A stretch of 64,000 nucleotides of DNA. Origin: RPQJ01 sp963706535 (GTDB taxonomy: Bacteria > Pseudomonadota > Gammaproteobacteria > Steroidobacterales > Steroidobacteraceae). Position numbers and translations under genes: made by a program. The stretch lies in assembly GCA_963706535.1 (NCBI GenBank), contig CAVPMU010000002.1, positions 496,001 to 560,000 on the forward strand, given 5' to 3'. Under the pieces are notes generated by a model, which saw nothing but the letters and a program-made list of their open reading frames with translations, was not told the DNA's origin and made no database searches. This document shows, piece by piece, positions 59,208-64,000 of the stretch; positions within the stretch are counted from its first letter, which is position 1, and every line of letters starts with the position of its first letter.

Positions 59208-59876
59208 ATGAGTGCCGAGCTGCCTTTTGAGTTGCTGGAGCACCCGGAGTTGCTCGCCGAGTGCAATGGCTGGTCCGAGGAGGTCTACCGCGACCTCCTG
59301 GCGTTCCAGGCCGGCCGCCTGAGCCAGGCGGAGCTGGATGCGAAGTACCTGCACCGCAAGGCCATCCTGACGCTGGACCTCACCGGCTTCACGGTCAATT
59401 GCTTCGGTGGTCGCCAGGTCCACGGGTTCCTGCGCATCCTCGATGCGCAGAAGGTCTGCGTGCCCGTGCTCAAGGAGCACGACGCCTCGCTGGTCCGCGC
59501 ATTCGCCGACGATCTCGTGGCGTTGTTCGACGACGCTGGTCGCGCCGTCGATGCGGCGTTCGAGATGCACCGACGCATCGCACACTTCAACGGATCGGCG
59601 CTTGCGGCCGAGCACCCGGCGCATTGCTGCATCGGCATCGGCTACGGCAACGTCTATGCGATCGGGCCGAACCTCGCAATGGGTGACGAAATGAACCGCG
59701 CGTCCAAGCTCGGCGAGGACACTGCGCGCGGCTCGGAGACGCTGGTCACCGGCAACGTCTACGAGGCGCTGAGGCATCGGCAGGACGTGCTGTTCGAGCC
59801 TCTCGCGCACGACGACATGCTGTTCGCCTACTACCGGGCGACCCCGCGACTTGCGGCAGGACCGAATTCGGTCTAA
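59208..59876 (+). CDS. Divergent class III nucleotide cyclase-like domain protein
   Basis: A 222-residue cytoplasmic protein with a very strong GGAGGAGG ribosome site. A class III cyclase fold is suggested by TLDLTGFT (first metal Asp), FADDLVALF (second metal Asp), the CIGIGYGNVYAIG strand pair and GDEMNRASKLGED (catalytic Asn kept; Lys where Arg is usual). The lysine that selects adenine appears as Arg (LVRAFADD), and the aspartate before the GDxxN motif is not evident. Activity or substrate may therefore be altered, or the domain may only sense nucleotides. It is the last gene of the patatin/ABC operon. Confidence 0.75.
   Translation: MSAELPFELLEHPELLAECNGWSEEVYRDLLAFQAGRLSQAELDAKYLHRKAILTLDLTGFTVNCFGGRQVHGFLRILDAQKVCVPVLKEHDASLVRAFADDLVALFDDAGRAVDAAFEMHRRIAHFNGSALAAEHPAHCCIGIGYGNVYAIGPNLAMGDEMNRASKLGEDTARGSETLVTGNVYEALRHRQDVLFEPLAHDDMLFAYYRATPRLAAGPNSV
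59860..59873. promoter_or_regulatory. Palindromic operator candidate of the Phd/ParE toxin-antitoxin genes
   Basis: GACCGAATTCGGTC is a perfect 14-bp palindrome lying inside the last codons of the cyclase-like gene, 13 bases before the antitoxin ATG. An imperfect second copy of its right half (AATTCAGTCC) follows. TAAATT just after it could be a -10 box. Placement fits autoregulation by the antitoxin. Confidence 0.55.
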
Positions 59877-59886
59877 ATTCAGTCCG

Positions 59887-60165
59887 ATGAAATACTCCAC
59901 CCGGATCAAGCCGATCAGCTACCTCAAGGCGAACGCCGCGGACGTGCTCGAGCAGATCGGGCGCGACCGCGAGCCGCTCGTCATCACGCAGAACGGCGAG
60001 GCGCGCGCCGTGCTCCAGGACGTTGTCTCCTATGAGCAGACCCAGGAGACGCTGGCGCTCCTCAAGGTGCTTGCGCTCGGCACGAAGGAGGTCGAGGAGG
60101 GGCGTGTCGTGTCGGCGCGGGACTTCGTGAAACTGTTGCGCGGGCGGGTTGCGGACGGCGAATGA
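59887..60165 (+). CDS. Phd/YefM-family antitoxin
   Basis: A 92-residue protein with the Phd/YefM N-terminal DNA-binding fold (STRIKPISYLKANAADVLEQ, EPLVITQNGEARAVLQDVVSY) and a helical C-terminal tail expected to wrap the toxin. It overlaps the toxin gene by ATGA. The ATG at 59887 gives the usual family start. It probably represses its own promoter through the adjacent palindrome. Confidence 0.92.
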   Translation: MKYSTRIKPISYLKANAADVLEQIGRDREPLVITQNGEARAVLQDVVSYEQTQETLALLKVLALGTKEVEEGRVVSARDFVKLLRGRVADGE

Positions 60166-60488
60166 AACACACGGTGCTGCTCACCGAGGACGCAGCGGCC
60201 GACCTTGCGGGCATCATCGATTACGTGACTGCGGCGAACGGCCCGCTGCGGGCTGGTCGGATGCTGGATCAGTTCGACAGGACGCTCGTTCGCCTCGAAG
60301 ACCTGCCGGAGCGAGGTGCGCATCCTGCGGAGTTGCTCGCGCTCGGCATCCGCGAGTACCGCGAGGTGTTCTTCAAGCCGTATCGCGTGATCTATCGCGT
60401 GCAGGCACCGACCGTCTGGGTCTACGTCATCGCTGACGGAAGGCGCGACATGCAGGGTTTGCTTTCACGGCGCTTGCTGGGGGCCTGA
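60162..60488 (+). CDS. RelE/ParE-family toxin
   Basis: A 108-residue protein with the ParE/RelE fold (LTEDAAADLAGIIDYVTAANGP, EYREVFFKPYRVIYRVQAPTVWVYVIADGRRDMQGLLSRRLL). ParE proteins poison DNA gyrase, whereas RelE proteins cut ribosome-bound mRNA. The length and the N-terminal helix favour the ParE side, but the target cannot be fixed from sequence. Its coupling to a Phd-type antitoxin is a common mixed pairing. Confidence 0.9.
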   Translation: MKHTVLLTEDAAADLAGIIDYVTAANGPLRAGRMLDQFDRTLVRLEDLPERGAHPAELLALGIREYREVFFKPYRVIYRVQAPTVWVYVIADGRRDMQGLLSRRLLGA

Positions 60489-60517
60489 CACGGAATCTGC
60501 CGCTGTGCTGAAGCGTT

Positions 60518-60525
60518 TCCGCGGA
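60518..60525. repeat. Left candidate target-site duplication of the IS1595-family element
   Basis: TCCGCGGA occurs here and at 61562-61569, directly outside the element. Eight bases is the duplication size known for IS1595. The octamer is itself palindromic, so it could instead be an extension of the inverted repeats. Confidence 0.55.
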
Positions 60526-61561
60526 AAGGGCTATCCACTTAGCTCCACCAGGATCAACCTATAGGGGTGCAACCTGAGCGCACACCGGTCGCTGGAGTGG
60601 ACTACCCGCGCAACTGGCGGGAGTTTCTCGACTGGTTTGCCACGGAGGATGCCTGTGCGCAGTTTCTGGAGCAGCTACGCTGGCCGATGGGCTTCGTCTG
60701 CCCGATCTGTGGCGTGTGCGCCAAACCCTACCGCGCCAGTCGCGGACGACTGGTCTGCCGTGGCTGCCGACACCAGACGAGTGTCACCACCGGCACGCTG
60801 ATGGAGAAGACTCGCACACCGCTGACGACCTGGTTTGCGGCGACCTGGTACGTGACCAACCAGAAGCATGGTTGCAGCGCGCTGGGTCTGCAACGGGTGC
60901 TCGGCCTGGGCAGCTACCAGACCGCCTGGGCGATCCTGCATCGGCTGCGTCATGCCATGGTGCGTCCCGGTCGCGAGCGACTGCACGGCACGGTGGAGGT
61001 CGACGAGACTTACTTTGGCGGCCAGAAGCGCGGCGTGGGCGGCCGTCACGCTCGCTACAAGGACATCATCGCGATCGCCGTGGAGCTGCACCAGCCGCGC
61101 GGCTTTGGCCGTGTGCGTCTGCGCCGCGTGGCGGACGTCTCCGAAGACGGCCTGCTCCCGTTCGTCACCGACTCCATCGAACCGGGCTCACAGGTACACA
61201 CCGATGGCTGGAGCGGTTACAACGCGCTGGCGCGCCTCGGCTATCGCCATCAGCGCACCGTCCTGCGGGCCCAATCGGACCCGGCCCACGTGCCGATGCC
61301 GGCCGTGCATCGGGTGGCCTCGTTGTTGAAGCGCTGGCTGTCGGGCACCCACCAGGGTGCCGTGCAACCGGCGCATCTCGACGGCTACCTCGACGAATTC
61401 GCCTTCCGCTTCAATCGACGTAGCTCGCGTTCGCGTGGACTGCTGTTCTACCGCCTGATGCAGCAGATCGCCGACAGCGAGCCGATCCGCTACCGCAACC
61501 TGACCGCACGATGACTCAACCACAACCTGTAGGGGGGGGTGGAGCTAAGTGGATAGCCCGT
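60526..61561 (+). mobile_element. IS1595-family insertion sequence
   Basis: A 1036-bp element with one transposase gene. The ends carry a perfect 22-bp inverted repeat starting GGGCTATCCACTTAGCTC (60528-60549 and 61538-61559). Counting flanking bases, the match reaches 35 of 36. It is inserted just after the ParE-type toxin gene. A run of eight G (61532-61539) lies inside the right end. Confidence 0.9.
60567..61514 (+). CDS. IS1595-family transposase
   Basis: A 315-residue transposase. An N-terminal zinc ribbon (CPICGVCAKPYRASRGRLVCRGC) is followed by a helix-turn-helix (TPLTTWFAATWYVTNQKHGCSALGL) and the ISXO2-like catalytic domain (TVEVDETYFGGQKRG with the first acidic residues, VHTDGWSGYNAL with the second Asp, and a C-terminal HLDGYLDEFAFRFNRR). 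The start is the GTG at 60567, 17 bases after the left inverted repeat. The frame is intact. Confidence 0.93.
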   Translation: MQPERTPVAGVDYPRNWREFLDWFATEDACAQFLEQLRWPMGFVCPICGVCAKPYRASRGRLVCRGCRHQTSVTTGTLMEKTRTPLTTWFAATWYVTNQKHGCSALGLQRVLGLGSYQTAWAILHRLRHAMVRPGRERLHGTVEVDETYFGGQKRGVGGRHARYKDIIAIAVELHQPRGFGRVRLRRVADVSEDGLLPFVTDSIEPGSQVHTDGWSGYNALARLGYRHQRTVLRAQSDPAHVPMPAVHRVASLLKRWLSGTHQGAVQPAHLDGYLDEFAFRFNRRSSRSRGLLFYRLMQQIADSEPIRYRNLTAR

Positions 61562-61569
61562 TCCGCGGA
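61562..61569. repeat. Right candidate target-site duplication of the IS1595-family element
   Basis: TCCGCGGA, identical to 60518-60525, directly follows the right end of the element. Confidence 0.55.
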
Positions 61570-61591
61570 AACGTCAGGTGATGCGGGAAAG

Positions 61592-61641
61592 TGGTCGGGA
61601 TGAGAGGATTTGAACCTCCGACTCCTACGTCCCGAACGAAG
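61592..61641 (-). other. 3' half of tRNA-Pro(CGG): probable attachment-site remnant
   Basis: Read on the minus strand, the sequence has an anticodon arm CTTCG-TTCGGGA-CGTAG (anticodon CGG, one mismatched pair), a T-arm GGAGG-TTCAAAT-CCTCT and an acceptor end CATCCCG-A-CCA. Nothing resembling the D-arm or the 5' acceptor strand lies at higher coordinates, so it is not a complete tRNA gene. Such 3'-half copies are typical of islands integrated into tRNA genes. With this orientation the integrated element would lie to the right, at higher coordinates. Confidence 0.8.
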
Positions 61642-61944
61642 CAGACCCGCCTGCACGGGGCTGAGAAAAGTCATATAAAACAACAACGTAAAGCTCAGGT
61701 GCGCGCAACAGAACGCAGCTGAACCCAGGTGAAATCGTGGCCCGTTGCCACGAATTTGCCACGAATCAATCTAGGCTCATGGGGGCCTCAATCATGGCGT
61801 GCCGCCTGGGGACTGCCGGAAAAATCGTCGGGCCTTGACCAGGATGAACGGTTGGAATCTCAACGTGCTGGTTCCCCTTTCCACGCGAGCGTTGGGCGCA
61901 CCTGGCTTCCCCGGCGTTCATCATGGCCGAAGGTCGGGTTACGG
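61642..61944. other. Gene-free stretch next to the tRNA remnant
   Basis: No convincing coding sequence is seen. It is more AT-rich near 61665-61690 (TCATATAAAACAACAACG) than its surroundings and contains the TTGCCACGAAT tandem repeat. This fits the end region of an integrative element. Confidence 0.5.
61745..61766. repeat. Tandem 11-bp repeat TTGCCACGAAT
   Basis: Two perfect adjacent copies (61745-61755, 61756-61766) lie 104 bases from the tRNA remnant, with an inverted partial copy (ATCGTGGC) just before them. The position would suit arm-type binding sites of a tyrosine recombinase, but no integrase gene is within the window. Confidence 0.5.
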
Positions 61945-63228
61945 TCAGCGCGCCAGTGCACGGGCCGCGTGGGCGCAGGCGTGCTCGAACGCAGGCTCGA
62001 AATCCGCGAGATCGCGCGCACTCATGCCGACGTCCGACGAGGTGGCAACCTCACGCCAGCGAGCAAGCTCACGACCCACGGTCCCTGCCATCCCTTCGGC
62101 ATCCTCGCGCGCCAACCCGAAATACCTGGCCCCCTCGAGCAGCTGTTCGAGCGAGGTGATCGGGCCCGTGTCTTCGCTCAACCAGGTCTTCGACTCGCGC
62201 GCCTTGTCCGGGAACGGGTTCACGTCGAAGGCAGGGGCGAGCGACCACTGGCCGTTGCCTGCGTAGAGGAATCCCACGTTCCAGAGATGGTCGTCGGTGT
62301 TGGTGATGAGATGATTGATGAGGAGCCGCCGCCAGAGCTCGCGCACGTCGGCGAGCGGCTGCGGACTCGTGGCCCGGATCGCATCCACCAGCTCGGTGTA
62401 ACTGCGGTCCTCGTCGCGCCGCGCCTGCAGCAGCGAACCGCCCGAGAGGTAGGGGAGACGGGCGCCAGCCGCCGTTCGATCGAAGCGGCGGATGACAGCG
62501 ATCTCAATGTCATCGACCAGGACGACGCGTGCGGCTGCGGCGCGCACGCCCTGCGGATCGACGAGCTTCAGCGCGAGCACTTCCCCGCGCACGACCGAAC
62601 GCTCATCGCTCACGCTCGGAAACTTGCCGAGCGCGAGCGCGCCATCCGCCTCGAGCACCGTGCATTTCGGCCGCAGGCCACCGAGCGATGTGGCCTTGCC
62701 CATCAGGTAGTCCAGGTCCTGGGTGGACTCGGTGCCCTGCTCGAGCCTGCGCACGGAGCGCGCGATCTCGCCCAGGTCGAGGAGTTGCGGGGTGCGGTGC
62801 CGCTCGGCTGCGCGCAGGAACCGACCCTGCCCGTCGGCAAGTCGCAGAGCACCTATGCGGCTGAAGTCGTCGACCGCCGCCAGCAGGTCGAAAGCGGTGA
62901 TCTCGTCGAGGTCCGGTTCCTCGGCGCGACGCTTGGCATGCGCGCGGCGAATCACCCGCTTACCCCAGCGATCGGGTGCGGTGTCGGCGATCGCGTGCGG
63001 GAAGGGTGACTCGAGGGCCGAGGGTGCGCGTCGCGTCACCCAGCCCCCGAGCAGCGGCAGGTCCGGTGAAACCTGGAAACGGTCGGGGCGCTCGAGCCAG
63101 GCCGGCTGGTAGGCGAAGGCGGAGTACTCGCGGCGTCCGTCCTGGACGAACGAGAGGTGCCCCACCGGCTGCGCGGCCGCGCCAAGGAACACCTCGGCCG
63201 TGACCTTGCGCGCGGGCGTCCTCACCAC
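61945..63228 (-). CDS. HipA-family serine/threonine kinase toxin
   Basis: A 427-residue protein. An N-terminal HipA_N-type region (AEVFLGAAAQPVGHLSFVQDGRREYSAFAYQPAWL) precedes the kinase-like part with the Gly-rich loop GKATSLGGLRPK and EVLALKLVDPQGV. The catalytic motif HLITNTDDHLWNVGF and the metal-binding APAFDVNPFPD follow. HipA kinases phosphorylate tRNA synthetases or related targets to arrest growth; the target here is unknown. The start overlaps the antitoxin gene by 7 bases. It is the first recognisable cargo beyond the tRNA remnant. Confidence 0.93.
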   Translation of the reverse strand: MVRTPARKVTAEVFLGAAAQPVGHLSFVQDGRREYSAFAYQPAWLERPDRFQVSPDLPLLGGWVTRRAPSALESPFPHAIADTAPDRWGKRVIRRAHAKRRAEEPDLDEITAFDLLAAVDDFSRIGALRLADGQGRFLRAAERHRTPQLLDLGEIARSVRRLEQGTESTQDLDYLMGKATSLGGLRPKCTVLEADGALALGKFPSVSDERSVVRGEVLALKLVDPQGVRAAAARVVLVDDIEIAVIRRFDRTAAGARLPYLSGGSLLQARRDEDRSYTELVDAIRATSPQPLADVRELWRRLLINHLITNTDDHLWNVGFLYAGNGQWSLAPAFDVNPFPDKARESKTWLSEDTGPITSLEQLLEGARYFGLAREDAEGMAGTVGRELARWREVATSSDVGMSARDLADFEPAFEHACAHAARALAR

Positions 63229-63560
63229 GCCCCAGTCGACTTGCGTGCGCGAACCCGCTGCGGCAGATTCTCGTCCATCATCAGCAGGCCCGCCTCATCG
63301 GCACCGGTGTCGAGCAGCTGCTCGAGACGGCCCACCTCACCGAGCACGTGCAGCACCCGCGCCAGGTACTCGAGCGCCACCTTGGGGTCGCCCTTCTCCA
63401 GGCGGGTGAGCGTCTTGCGGGCGATTCCGGCGCGCTCGGCCAAGGAAGCCTGGGTGAGACGCCGGCGCCGCCGTGCGAGCGCCACGTCATGGCCCAACTT
63501 GGCGAGGGCCCGGGCGGCGGGAGCGGACAAGGGCAGCGGCGCAGGCATTGGGACTCCCAT
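63222..63560 (-). CDS. HipB-like helix-turn-helix antitoxin
   Basis: A 112-residue protein with an XRE-type helix-turn-helix (LGHDVALARRRRRLTQASLAERAGIARKTLTRLEKGDPKVALEYLARVLHVLG) and a C-terminal tail (DENLPQRVRARKSTGAW) that can interact with the kinase. It is translated just before the HipA-like gene with overlap. An alternative start is the ATG at 63548. It probably represses the pair through repeats in the promoter upstream. Confidence 0.9.
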   Translation of the reverse strand: MGVPMPAPLPLSAPAARALAKLGHDVALARRRRRLTQASLAERAGIARKTLTRLEKGDPKVALEYLARVLHVLGEVGRLEQLLDTGADEAGLLMMDENLPQRVRARKSTGAW

Positions 63561-63583
63561 AGAGCGCGGTAAATGGCATAGTA

Positions 63584-63604
63584 GACTCTATAAGTCCCAT
63601 TATA
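63584..63604 (-). promoter_or_regulatory. hipBA promoter (-10) and operator candidate
   Basis: On the minus strand a perfect TATAAT lies at 63604-63599. Just downstream is the inverted repeat GACT-TATAG-AGTC (63596-63584), so a bound repressor would block transcription start. A related GGGAGTCCC-type half-site recurs near the start codon (63549-63560). No clear -35 box is seen. Confidence 0.55.
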
Positions 63605-63648
63605 GCATGCAGCACGCGAATCACACACCCTGAATTGACCACGGAGTC

Positions 63649-64000
63649 CTACGATACCCTGTAACCGCGATAGCGAGTCACACTGAATGCGTTATGCTGA
63701 CCGTTCGCTCTCGCGGACGGCCTTGTGCGCCGGCGCCGCGGTGGCCGAACCCGGGCCTGTCCGAGCCGTCTGAACCCGATTTCTAAACGAGCCTTCAACC
63801 CTTCGCTGGAGAGGCTCACGACTACCACCCCAATCCTGGCCGCCACGGGCGCCACCCGGCCACCGCGATCTCGCTTGAGGTTGCCAACCTCGTCGATGGC
63901 CTGCGGCCACGTGTCGCCTGGCCTGTTGCCAGCATGGAACGTCACCGGCGGGTCGACTGCTTTCAGCCGTTTCCGGCCCTGGCGCAAGGTGTGGCTCTCG
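63649..64000 (-). other. Open, unrecognised reading frame running off the window edge
   Basis: A minus-strand frame stays open from the right edge to a TAG at 63649. The visible protein is Arg-rich and without known motifs (RQGRKRLKAVDPPVTFHAGN, then QAIDEVGNLKRDRGG). It may be the tail of an island gene, a decayed remnant or a chance frame in GC-rich DNA. The stretch 63605-63648 holds the upstream side of the hip promoter only. Confidence 0.25.

Noticed and set aside
61592..61641. Complete tRNA-Pro gene
   Set aside because: Only the anticodon arm to CCA is present, with one mismatched anticodon-stem pair. No D-arm or 5' acceptor strand lies at the required position.

Overview
The window is a GC-rich bacterial chromosome segment with dense, often overlapping genes (ATGA and TGATG junctions). 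NADPH sulfite reductase genes with a fused CysG, a CusCBA-type efflux system, PlpD-type and cNMP-binding patatins and ApbE suggest a free-living, high-GC gammaproteobacterium. That placement is an inference; no rRNA or complete tRNA is present to confirm it.

Layout. (1) 1-5082: the end of a CusC-like channel, then cusB and cusA; the CusA methionine triad points to Cu(I)/Ag(I). (2) 5102-7077: an IS1634-family insertion sequence, followed by agmatine deiminase. (3) 8222-31500: a large envelope locus. A minus-strand operon encodes a hydrazine-synthase-alpha-like lipoprotein with two CxxCH sites, two outer-membrane beta-barrel proteins, a TlpA thioredoxin, a DUF4266 lipoprotein and a DUF3570 protein. 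Divergently run a CxxCH protein, a LamG/CxxCH lipoprotein, a Tat-exported DUF1501-like protein, a frameshifted methyltransferase and ApbE. A promoter and c-di-GMP-I (GEMM) riboswitch then precede TlpA, a coiled-coil protein, two TPR proteins, a small exported protein, TolQ/ExbB, two ExbD proteins and an AgmX/TonB-like protein. This last set resembles the energised core of the myxobacterial Agl/Glt machinery. (4) 31537-37707: a GntR-type regulator and cysJIHG for assimilatory sulfate reduction. (5) 37652-51613: TonB-dependent receptor, PlpD-type patatin, MarC, MsrA, SYLF protein, flavin reductase, PEP carboxylase, histone-H1-like protein, NUDIX hydrolase and a medium-chain reductase. (6) 51670-59876: a CNNM-type transporter, then a tight operon joining a cNMP-binding patatin, a DevBCA-like ABC exporter whose ATPase carries a GAF domain, a CpdA-like phosphodiesterase and a divergent class III cyclase-like protein. 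(7) 59887-64000: a Phd/ParE-type toxin-antitoxin pair, an IS1595-family element, the 3' half of a tRNA-Pro(CGG) that probably marks an island edge, and a HipBA pair.

How parts may work together. Region 3 carries the strongest candidate for an undescribed system: surface and periplasmic redox proteins, a thiol-redox and flavinylation toolkit, and a proton-driven TPR/TonB-like motor under a c-di-GMP riboswitch. Region 6 looks like a cyclic-nucleotide-linked lipid turnover and export operon. Both are inferences from content and gene order.
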